Shown here piece by piece: positions 17,601 to 25,002 of a stretch of DNA of 40,491 bases. The stretch spans positions 1 to 40,491 of the forward strand of contig JAAEPW010001302.1 in the NCBI GenBank assembly GCA_024232355.1, given 5' to 3'. The notes under the pieces were generated by a model. The model saw nothing but the letters and a program-made list of their open reading frames with translations, was not told the origin of the DNA and made no database searches. The stretch comes from Chloroflexota bacterium (GTDB taxonomy: Bacteria > Chloroflexota > Anaerolineae > B4-G1). A program made the position numbers and the translations under genes. The number at the start of each line of letters is the position of its first letter. Position 1 is the first letter of the stretch.

Positions 17601-20449
17601 TGTTGGAGAGTGGTGTCCTGGGGCAAAGTGACAACGTTGTCTTTCGAATGCGGGCGTTGCCGGCCATTTCGACTACTGCCAACGCCGTCCCTGGCCCTTA
17701 CCTGTACGGCTCGTATGGTGCTAATGGCTATCCCTTCCGCTTGCGGGGCAGTCAGGTGCGGGTGATGTCTGGCACTAGTCCAATTTCCAATGCACTGGTT
17801 TATCATCTGCCCGTGGGCTACTCTACGGGGGGCGATCTCATCACCGATGATACGGGAACGCCCTTCCGCACCAACGTCGATGGCTACCTACAAGGCCGTG
17901 GTGAGATCGGCGTAGGCGATCAATTGGTGGCCTTGCTTCCCATCACTTGGACCGAAAGCTACACGCTGTACTATACCAACGGCACTCCCACGTCTACCGG
18001 CATAGACGTCTACGAGGTTTCTGCACAGGGTGTGCAGACTATTACCGTCTCTGCCGACAACCCCATCATCCTGTTCGACCTGGATGTCTCTTTGGAGTGG
18101 GACGCTCACAACGACGAAGCGTACTTGGAGCAACTTGAATTCAATTTACGGCGCGCTTCCGAGTATTTGTACGACTTTACGAACGGCCAGGTAGCTGTGG
18201 GAAATATCAATGTCTTTCAGAATGCCGACGAGTGGGTCTACAGCCACATCGTCGTTCAGGCCAACAATCGTCTGCGCCCCTTTGCCGCCCAAGGTGGTAT
18301 CGTCGTTACCGATACGGTCGATCCGCACCACAACACCGTCACCGACACTATCCTTTACAGTCCTGGTCAACTCACGATGGGCTCTAACTGGAACCGGTAC
18401 GGCAACCCTGGCCAATCGTTGGGCGATGATTGGTCCATCATCTTGGCCCATGAATTGGGCCATTACTTGCTCTTTCACGATGACGTCTACTTGGGGATGG
18501 ATGAGAATGGCTATTTGATCTCTGTAGATACCTGTTATGGCAGCGCGATGGGCGATCTGTACAGCGATCCCGACAACACCGAGTTCATCGCCAAAGAGGA
18601 TGTATGGCAGACTCAGTGTGCCGACACGTTGGCCGAGCAAACGTTGGGCCGCAACGAGTGGGAGACTATGCAACTGTGGTATCCCGAGTTGATCACGCCT
18701 ACGACGGTCAATGCAGGCCCTTCCATCATGCCCTTTGACTTTACCGACGTCAGCATCCACGATCCCTACACGCCCACAGACACCTTGATAGACCCAACGT
18801 TTTACATCGACTATGAGGATGGGGGGAGTAGTTCGTCCGAAGCACGCGCTTATCTGGATCGCGATCTGTACGTCATCAATTTGGGCAGTCCCTACGGCGG
18901 ACAGAATCGGGTGGTCGCCCACGGAGCCAAGCCCGGCGACCGGCTGTGCGTCTTTGATCGTTCGCAGGCCCAGTTTGGCTGCGAGACTGTTGAGGAAGGC
19001 GATAACCGCCTGACGATGCGGCAGGACCAAGATTGGAATCCCATCATCCAACTCAACCCGGTCAACTCGACCACGTTAACGATCAATGTGACCAATACGG
19101 TTCCCATTACTCATGTCCTGTGGGCGCGCATCTTTCCTGACCTGAGCTATGGGGAGGATGCCGTCAGCCTGACCCTCTCCGGCGGTGTGTACACGGGCAC
19201 CTTTGACCTGACCTACCCGGCGATGAATGGCAACATTCAGGTATGGGTGGATGAAACCGATACCGAAGCGTACTCCCGCCGGGAGGCGATGGTGGCGTAC
19301 AGCATTGGTGGCAATTCGGGCTACTTGCGGGGTGGCGGTGGCTACCTTCGGGGCGGCGGCGGCTACTTGCGGGGCGGCGGCGGCTACCTTCGGGGTGGCG
19401 GCGGCTACTTGCGGGGTGGCGGCGCTCCCATTGTTAGCCCAGATGGACAAATGACCTTTTTCACGCAGAATCCGGTTGACTTTGAGGTTGGTACTTTTTT
19501 CACCATTCAAGGGATGGCAGGTTTGCCATCCTTGCCTCCGGGGCGCACCTTGGTGGGGCAGGGATACAACCTGGTCACCTCACCGGGAGTCACTATGCCT
19601 ATCGGTTCGGTCAGCATCCAGTATCTGAGCAATGATGTATTGGTGGCTGGCGCTACTGAAAATGACTTGATGCTCTACTTTTGGGATGGTAACGATTGGC
19701 TAGTCCTCAACACGGTACTGGACACGTATTTCAACCTGGCCTCCGCCCCAAGCCAGGGAGAAGGGGTATACGCCCTGATGGCCAGCGTCAGGATCCCACT
19801 CTACGGTCCTGGCTGGAACAACATTGCCTATCCGGTGCAAGAAACACAACCGGTTTCCGAGGCCCTGCTCTCTATCAGTGGTTACTATACCACTGTCTAT
19901 GGTTATGAACCCACCGACGTGACGAATCCCTGGAGGGTGTATGATGTTACCGCCCCCTCGTGGGTCAATGACTTGGATGAGCTCGAGTTTGGGAATGGAT
20001 ATTGGATCAATGTGTCTCAAGGCATCACCCTGTATCTGGCCAGCGACACATCCGCAAGCTCGCAGTCCGTTATGCACGACCAACCACCTCGATCCGCGCA
20101 ATCCGTAGTGTCTCTACCCCCCGCTACGTTTTACGGTATGGTATCGGGCGATCAAATTGACTTTGTCCCAACCGTCGGGATGGAGGTAACCGCCTGGATA
20201 AGTGGCACACTGTGTGGACAGGGCCAAACTTTGGCAGTGAACGACCAAGTCGCATATACGGTCAACGTCTTTGCCGCTGGCGCGAACACACACGCTGACT
20301 GTGGCGTACTCGGACGGATCGTATCTTTTCGAGTGGAGGGATATGAAATGGGCACAACGGCGACTTGGAACAATCATCAGCTGTGGCAGTTGATGTTGAC
20401 GGGTGTCGAAACGAGGGTGTACCTACCACTGGTTATACGTCTTGAGTAG
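14660..20449 (+). CDS. Giant secreted FG-GAP / P-domain / metzincin-like protein
   Basis: A 1929-residue protein; ATG with GGAGGA 6 nt upstream. Domain order: signal peptide (1-39, ending PAYADE); fourteen FG-GAP/VCBS repeats (about 58-730), each with WGD-x-DGDGDLDLAVGN, a calcium-binding Asp loop; a P/Homo-B (proprotein convertase P) domain (about 820-960) interrupted by a poly-Pro loop; a Ca/beta region; and a zincin domain with HELGHYLLFHD (1264-1274), where H1264, H1268 and D1274 would bind zinc and E1265 catalyse. A GYLRGGG repeat follows at 1554-1588, then a YFWDGNDW-type beta domain, a WNNIAYP...YWIN domain (about 1715-1795), and the C-terminal VYLPLVIRLE. P domains usually follow subtilisin-like catalytic domains; none is present. 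It is likely a cell-surface or secreted protease. Co-transcription with the cNMP-binding protein suggests cAMP-linked control. Its last 17 bp overlap the convergent cyclase gene. Confidence 0.9.
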   Translation: MKNKIFRNLTTILVSRRHLLCGLGFFIILFWWSTPAYADEIIFDEFPDWLPVDENDPYSIAWGDVDGDGDLDLAVGNNGVNRVYENQQGMLEISASWTAADNDQTESVAWGDVDGDGDLDLAVGNRDQPNRVYENVGGVLDTTATWTSAVSNTTLSVAWGDVNGDGYLDLAVGNDGENKVYVNLTGTLETTANWTSVETDTTTSVAWGDVNNDGDLDLVVGNLDQPNVMYENLEGNLENSASWHSLETDPTESVALGDMDEDGDLDLVVGNGGGTSGASNRVYYNEGGKLNLGASWSSVDGDSTQSVAWGDMDGDGDLDLAVGNIGALNKTYENMDGTLSQMPYWSSGEMGTSHSVAWGDMDGDGNLDLTTANSSEPVKVYLNSDTVLETMATWTSPVSDTTRSVAWGDMDGDGDLDLAVGNDGQSNRVYGNDNGTLETIAIWTSVVSDATTSVAWGDVDGDGDLDLAVGNDGQANNVYEYVNGVLNSTAAWTSAASDATQSIAWGDVDGDGDLDLAVGNDGQTNKVYENIDGALETTATWTSSDSDATQSIVWGDVDNDGDLDLAVGNDGQANKLYENVNGVLGSTAVWSCTVVAPTSALAWGDMDGDGDLDLAVANVLFPNQVYENVDGVLATDADWMSTESSWTSAIAWGDMDGDGDLDLLAGNDMGSVVYENDQGALPAMGTPIALGHDGQDIAWGDVDSDGDLDLAMGNASQNKLYLNTRNIRVSQTSVPRLSLSHLPYQADFYAMADVVADPVVPITYTLEYPDGYPPASSEAFYSLNGGGQWLSAVTATDTVVVETEIVTTTMLVNRYPHTDEISPSLVIPELGTITSTLVLTPSDVIVDLSVRLWFTHTDIGDLVIDLISPLGTKVSLMNQRGGPQNHSGEIVFDDKAGASISTSSPPFTGTYRSEDPLMILDGQPLTGTWKLVIRDVFAPPPFPPPPPPSTGTLINWGLETVVGQRGVQTSTKTTNVYQWDVLESGVLGQSDNVVFRMRALPAISTTANAVPGPYLYGSYGANGYPFRLRGSQVRVMSGTSPISNALVYHLPVGYSTGGDLITDDTGTPFRTNVDGYLQGRGEIGVGDQLVALLPITWTESYTLYYTNGTPTSTGIDVYEVSAQGVQTITVSADNPIILFDLDVSLEWDAHNDEAYLEQLEFNLRRASEYLYDFTNGQVAVGNINVFQNADEWVYSHIVVQANNRLRPFAAQGGIVVTDTVDPHHNTVTDTILYSPGQLTMGSNWNRYGNPGQSLGDDWSIILAHELGHYLLFHDDVYLGMDENGYLISVDTCYGSAMGDLYSDPDNTEFIAKEDVWQTQCADTLAEQTLGRNEWETMQLWYPELITPTTVNAGPSIMPFDFTDVSIHDPYTPTDTLIDPTFYIDYEDGGSSSSEARAYLDRDLYVINLGSPYGGQNRVVAHGAKPGDRLCVFDRSQAQFGCETVEEGDNRLTMRQDQDWNPIIQLNPVNSTTLTINVTNTVPITHVLWARIFPDLSYGEDAVSLTLSGGVYTGTFDLTYPAMNGNIQVWVDETDTEAYSRREAMVAYSIGGNSGYLRGGGGYLRGGGGYLRGGGGYLRGGGGYLRGGGAPIVSPDGQMTFFTQNPVDFEVGTFFTIQGMAGLPSLPPGRTLVGQGYNLVTSPGVTMPIGSVSIQYLSNDVLVAGATENDLMLYFWDGNDWLVLNTVLDTYFNLASAPSQGEGVYALMASVRIPLYGPGWNNIAYPVQETQPVSEALLSISGYYTTVYGYEPTDVTNPWRVYDVTAPSWVNDLDELEFGNGYWINVSQGITLYLASDTSASSQSVMHDQPPRSAQSVVSLPPATFYGMVSGDQIDFVPTVGMEVTAWISGTLCGQGQTLAVNDQVAYTVNVFAAGANTHADCGVLGRIVSFRVEGYEMGTTATWNNHQLWQLMLTGVETRVYLPLVIRLE
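14834..16835 (+). repeat. Fourteen FG-GAP/VCBS repeats (about 140-150 bp units)
   Basis: Coding repeats with the core S-x-AWGD(V/M)-D-x-DGDLDLAVGN, followed by a variable strand (N-x-VYEN-x-x-G-x-L-E) and W-x-S. The Asp-rich loop is calcium-binding in FG-GAP/VCBS beta-propellers. Fourteen blades exceed a single seven-bladed propeller and would fit two. Confidence 0.88.
19319..19423 (+). repeat. Five 21-bp repeats encoding GYLRGGG
   Basis: Five perfect 7-residue copies. Copies 1, 3 and 5 use TTG for Leu and copies 2 and 4 use CTT, so the array looks like duplication of a 42-bp dimer. It lies between the peptidase region and the C-terminal beta domains and would be a flexible, positively charged Gly-rich linker. 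Confidence 0.92.
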
Positions 20450-23400
20450 ACTCGAGATTCAGTGCTTCCCACTCTTGCACAACCTGTCGGTTGACGGGCA
20501 CTTGTTCCAAGAACGATTGGCGCAAGTTCGGGTCGGTAATTTTCTCCGCCCTTGCCATCACGAGTTTGTGGGCTGATCGCAGCGCCTGATGTGCAGCTTG
20601 TATCTCGTCTGCTGATGCGAGGACCTGATAGCACATAAAATAGTCCTGCTGCGGACACTCGGGCCCTTGGCCTCCACATTCATCGAGAATGTCCAACGCT
20701 TGGCGTGCAAAATTCAGTGCCAAGGCATTTTGCCCGGCTGACCAATGAGCGGTCGCCAGGGTTGCCAGATTGTCCGTCGTCCACACGCGCATATCTAGCT
20801 CGGTCCGCATTGCCAGAGCTGTCTGAGCATAGTCTATCGCGCGCTCCAACCGGCCAGTTCTTAGAGCCACGATCCCCAACTGGCTGAGAAAACCTGACTC
20901 GATGTAACGCTCCGCCGTTTTTTGCGCCAACCCAAGACCTTGGAGCAATAATTGTTCAGTCACGCCCAAATCATCTTGATCGCGCATCACCAACGCCAGG
21001 TTGATGAGAATATAGGCCTGACCGGCTTCGTCACCAATTTCTCGGCTCAACTGTAACCCATTTTGTAGACAGTCCTGTGCTTGAGGGAAATTACCCAACT
21101 CCCTATAGAGATCCCCCAAACTCATCCAAACATTGACTTTTTCCCAACGGTTACCTACCGCTTGCTGGATGAGGAGAGCTTGAGAAAAGTGTGTTTGAGC
21201 GTCGTCATAGCTTCCTGCTTCGTGCATTGCCATAGCCAGGTTGTACAAACTGGTTCCCTCTCCCGCGCGATCGCCTATGGTTTGACGTATCTTTAACGCT
21301 TGTTCGTGATAGTTCATAGATTCAGAGAAAAGGCGTTGGTAATGGGCCGTGACTCCCAAACTATTCAAGGCTTCTGCTTCCCCTTTGCGATTCTCCCCCT
21401 GACGGCTCAGCGTCAGGGCCTGTTGGTAACAAGCCTTGGCCTTTTCAAAACTCCCTTGCTGACGATGGATGATTCCCAGGCCGTTGAGAGCTTGTGCGTA
21501 GACAGTTGCTTCTTCTGATGAGTATGTTTGATCCTTGTGAAACAAAGTCAATGTTTGTTCGAACCAGCTTTTGGCCTGTTCGTAATCGCCCTGGCGGCGA
21601 GCGATCAAACCCAGTTGGACCAGGCTGTTGGCCTCGTTCATCCAGTCGGCGTGCCCTCGACTGGCGGCGAGGGCACGTTCGATAGCGCTCTGTGCCTGAG
21701 CATAGTCGCTCACCGCTTCGTAATACCGTCCCCACAAATAAGCAACCTCATAAGTGGGTGCTTTTGGCATTGCTTCCAACGCAAGCAAAGCCGCTTGCTC
21801 TGCCTCTCGACGGCCCAGAATATGCAGGATCTCAATTTGACCTTTGCGCCACTCCCAGTGATCCTTCAAGGCCAACGCCTGGTTGTAATAATTGAGCGCG
21901 GTCTCGTTGGCATATTCCCGTTGGGCCTTGCGCGCGGCTTTGTTTAGATAAAACAGGGCTTTGTCCTGCGCCTCTGTACCGCCCCGTTGAAAATGATAGG
22001 CCAGTTGTTCCACAGCCTCGTGTTGGATAGATTCCAGTACGGTGCCGACTGCTTGATGCAGATTGCGTTGCTGTGCCGTAGGCAGCATCTCATACACAAC
22101 CTCTTGGGTGACGTTGTGCTTGAACCGGTACGCTTCGTGGGGTGGAGAAGACTCTGGCTGAATAAAGTCACGCTCGACAAATTTCTCTTGCTGCTTTTGT
22201 AATTTTGTGGGACTGATGCGGGATGGATGCGCACGGGCCAGCACTGCCAGTTCGAACACGCGCCCAATGACGCTGGCTACCTTTAACGTGAGTTTGTGGA
22301 GTTCGGGTAAGCGATCCAGGCGGGAGAGCACGGCCCCGTGAACAGAGTCGGGAATACCCATAGACACGGTCGAAAGCTGTGCATCGCTACACAGTGCCCA
22401 CTCCTCGCCGGTGGGGTGCTTGGTCAGACAGTTGGCCTCGCGCAACGCGTTGATCAAACCTTCTGAGAGCGTCCACACATCGTCTACATAAATCAAACTC
22501 TCGGTTTCGCGCAGAGCGTCCACCAATTCTTGGGCAAAGAATGGATTTCCCTGCGATTGATTTTGAATCACAGCTAGCGCCAGGATAGAAATCTGACCGT
22601 CCAGCCGGTTAGCGACCAACTCGGCGATTTCGTCCCAATGGAGTTCATCCAAGTCGAGTTGATGATAAAGAGATAGTTGATTCAGTTCAGGCAAGAACAT
22701 CTTGCCCCCACGGACAGATGGACGATGAACGAGCATGACCATAGCTGGCACCCTTTTGATGATGCGTCCCAAGGCCAACGTCAACCCCAGCGATGCCTCG
22801 TCCATCCAGTGTGCGTCTTCGACAATCAAGAGCAGAGGTTGGACACGGGCATAGGTCTGTAACAACTCTATGGCCATCGTAAAAAGCGCCTCTTGGCGCA
22901 GGCGGGGATCAAAGGCCGCGGTGGTGGCATTGTCGGGGATCGGCAAACCCAATAAATCACCTAGCAAAGGCAAGCGAACCCAGTCCGGGTTCACGGGCTG
23001 GATGATGGATTTCAGTCGTGCGATCTGGTGGGCCGTGGTCAACTCGTCAGTTTGCAAGTCGTCGGCGTCGAGGGCCAGCAATGCGCGAAATATCTGTCTC
23101 CAGGGGGAATATGCGACGTGCTGGGTTGTACTTTCGCACACACCAATACATACCTGCACATTTTGTTGAAGGGCCTTTGCCGCAAAGGTGGCCGTAAGGT
23201 GACTCTTGCCTATGCCTGTCCTACTTTGTAGACCTAGAATTTGTCCCTCACCTTCCCGGGCAAGTTCCAGGACTGACCGCAAGCGCGCCAGTTCCACCTC
23301 GCGGCCAACCAGTGCATTGCTGTAATGATGGAGTAAATCGCCCCCTGCGGATAATAATTCCCGTTTACTCAGCAATCGTGCCACTGGAATAGGCTCGCTC

Positions 23401-24755
23401 TTACCCTTTACAGCGATAGCTGGCAGTGTTTCCCAAATAAAGGTTTGAGCAGTCGCCTTTTGAACACGTTGGCTGACCAGCGCTTCACCTAATCCCGCAT
23501 GCTGCATCAGTCGTGCCGCCAGGTTCACCTCGTCGCCTATGACGCCATACGTCCGGCGCGTCTTCCCACCATAAGCCCCCACGCGCATTTTCCCCTGGCT
23601 AATCCCGATTTGTACTTGATCAATAAAACGTAGGTCTGCCGGGGACTTGCGTAACTCTAGTGCGGCACTCAGCATTCGCTGGGCGTTATTCTCGTGGGCG
23701 ATGGGAGCACCAAAAACAGCATAAAGAAAACTGCCCTTATCACCAATGCTAAGCTGGAGAAGTTGACCTCCGTAGCGCATCAATATCTTTTGGACCCATT
23801 GGATATAGGCATCAAGTTTCACCCCAGCTGCCTCGTCGCCATCATAGTCAATCTCTCCAAAACGCAGAAACAACGACGCTGCCGGGCGACGTTCTGTCAG
23901 AAACTCGCCTAGCCCTTCGCGCAGCCGTTCATAGACCGGCGGTAACAGCCAAGAGCGCATCTGAGACTCGCTCAAGGCCTCTAACGATAGAGGTGGCCAG
24001 GGGGCTGGTTCTATCTTGTGCACCAGTTCTTCCACCAGGAAAAAACGCGCGCTGTCACTATCTTTTTTCCCCGAACGATCTACGTTTGTCTCTATCTCCC
24101 TCACTTGAGCTTTTTCGCCTAAAAGCGCTGCGGTCTGTGCATCTATGATCACCTCTCCCTTGTTTGCCAGATGCTCAGCCTCTGCCATACGCATCAGCGT
24201 CTCGCCCGCCAGCACGTCAATGATCTGGATAGCAGAATCCCCCACGAGAAAGCGACGCGCTGGACCACTGGCCACTGCTACTTTCATCGCCAGCGCGATT
24301 GTATCTCCGTTGGGCAGTGACACAGTCGCAAACTGTGCCATCTCTTGTTGCATAGCCAACGCACATACAACCGTGTGCGCGCACACCGAGGGTAGATCAT
24401 CCTGCGTATCTACGGAGAACCAACAGGTAATGGCATCCCCGGCAAAACTGATCACGCTACCACCATAGCGGTGTACTTGGGCAATCAATGGGTCATAGAC
24501 CAGGTTTAGCTGCCGCGTCAACTCTTCTGCTCCACGCAGGGGACCGAGAGAACGTGTTAATGCTTCTGTCAGAGGCGTAAAACCAGAGATGTCGGCAAAT
24601 AATGCTGCACCGTTTGTCTGTTCAGGCAACGTCAGCCCCTGTGTCAAGGCATGACGCCGATCTATTGGAATATAAACACTTGTGATGTCAGTTATGACAG
24701 TAATCCTTTCTTTTGGTATGCTCAAACGCTGTCCAATCTTGACGGCTTGATCCAA
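20433..24755 (-). CDS. Soluble-adenylyl-cyclase-like (C1-C2) / AAA ATPase / TPR signalling protein
   Basis: 1440 residues at maximum; cytoplasmic. C1 cyclase domain (about 45-215) has the metal-binding motifs FADISGFT (D55) and FAGDAIT (D107) but lacks the Asn/Arg pair. C2 (about 290-460) lacks the first Asp but has GDKGSF (K340) and GDEVNLAARL (N411, R415). The active site is therefore composite, as in mammalian sAC (ADCY10), with the same following order: an AAA/NACHT-type ATPase (P-loop SRTGIGKSH near 511-519, Walker B LLIVEDAHW) and a long TPR region (about 950-1400). It should make cAMP or cGMP under control of an ATPase/TPR sensor. The start is unclear: the first codon after a stop is TTG at 24755, which overlaps a TATAAT, and the next candidate is TTG at 24725; no ATG or GTG is available before the first domain. 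The gene is convergent with and overlaps the secreted protease gene. Confidence 0.92.
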   Translation of the reverse strand: MDQAVKIGQRLSIPKERITVITDITSVYIPIDRRHALTQGLTLPEQTNGAALFADISGFTPLTEALTRSLGPLRGAEELTRQLNLVYDPLIAQVHRYGGSVISFAGDAITCWFSVDTQDDLPSVCAHTVVCALAMQQEMAQFATVSLPNGDTIALAMKVAVASGPARRFLVGDSAIQIIDVLAGETLMRMAEAEHLANKGEVIIDAQTAALLGEKAQVREIETNVDRSGKKDSDSARFFLVEELVHKIEPAPWPPLSLEALSESQMRSWLLPPVYERLREGLGEFLTERRPAASLFLRFGEIDYDGDEAAGVKLDAYIQWVQKILMRYGGQLLQLSIGDKGSFLYAVFGAPIAHENNAQRMLSAALELRKSPADLRFIDQVQIGISQGKMRVGAYGGKTRRTYGVIGDEVNLAARLMQHAGLGEALVSQRVQKATAQTFIWETLPAIAVKGKSEPIPVARLLSKRELLSAGGDLLHHYSNALVGREVELARLRSVLELAREGEGQILGLQSRTGIGKSHLTATFAAKALQQNVQVCIGVCESTTQHVAYSPWRQIFRALLALDADDLQTDELTTAHQIARLKSIIQPVNPDWVRLPLLGDLLGLPIPDNATTAAFDPRLRQEALFTMAIELLQTYARVQPLLLIVEDAHWMDEASLGLTLALGRIIKRVPAMVMLVHRPSVRGGKMFLPELNQLSLYHQLDLDELHWDEIAELVANRLDGQISILALAVIQNQSQGNPFFAQELVDALRETESLIYVDDVWTLSEGLINALREANCLTKHPTGEEWALCSDAQLSTVSMGIPDSVHGAVLSRLDRLPELHKLTLKVASVIGRVFELAVLARAHPSRISPTKLQKQQEKFVERDFIQPESSPPHEAYRFKHNVTQEVVYEMLPTAQQRNLHQAVGTVLESIQHEAVEQLAYHFQRGGTEAQDKALFYLNKAARKAQREYANETALNYYNQALALKDHWEWRKGQIEILHILGRREAEQAALLALEAMPKAPTYEVAYLWGRYYEAVSDYAQAQSAIERALAASRGHADWMNEANSLVQLGLIARRQGDYEQAKSWFEQTLTLFHKDQTYSSEEATVYAQALNGLGIIHRQQGSFEKAKACYQQALTLSRQGENRKGEAEALNSLGVTAHYQRLFSESMNYHEQALKIRQTIGDRAGEGTSLYNLAMAMHEAGSYDDAQTHFSQALLIQQAVGNRWEKVNVWMSLGDLYRELGNFPQAQDCLQNGLQLSREIGDEAGQAYILINLALVMRDQDDLGVTEQLLLQGLGLAQKTAERYIESGFLSQLGIVALRTGRLERAIDYAQTALAMRTELDMRVWTTDNLATLATAHWSAGQNALALNFARQALDILDECGGQGPECPQQDYFMCYQVLASADEIQAAHQALRSAHKLVMARAEKITDPNLRQSFLEQVPVNRQVVQEWEALNLESTQDV

Positions 24756-24844
24756 TTATACTACTGCTTTGGCCTTTTGCGCAACAAAGCTTTGCACCTA
24801 TAGTCGCGCTTTTCATAGTGCGCGGTATGGAAACTGCGACTATA
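24755..24844 (-). promoter_or_regulatory. Promoter and palindromes between the cyclase and histidine kinase genes
   Basis: On the minus strand TATAAT (24755-24760) is a perfect -10; the -35 (TTGCGC, 24779-24784, 18-bp spacer) is weak. Overlapping the -35 side is the 10-bp palindrome CAAAGCTTTG (24785-24794). Next comes a 9-bp inverted repeat TATAGTCGC/GCGACTATA (24799-24807 and 24836-24844). These could be operators controlling one or both divergent genes (inference). Confidence 0.4.
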
Positions 24845-25002
24845 TTTTTACTTTCTTTTGCAACAAGATAGTGATGTGCTGGCGTGTCCGGGAAAAATGA
24901 GGTAAAATCGATCATTGAGAAATCGAGTTAGATTTCGGGAGACCATGTTAGCTTTTTTTTCTTTCTGCAAGCTCTACTTGTGTTCAAGGAGGACGTTAAC
25001 GA

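Noticed and set aside
19076..19510. Minus-strand frame with AAAPQVA repeats
   Set aside because: Direct complement of the GYLRGGG repeat in the protease gene.
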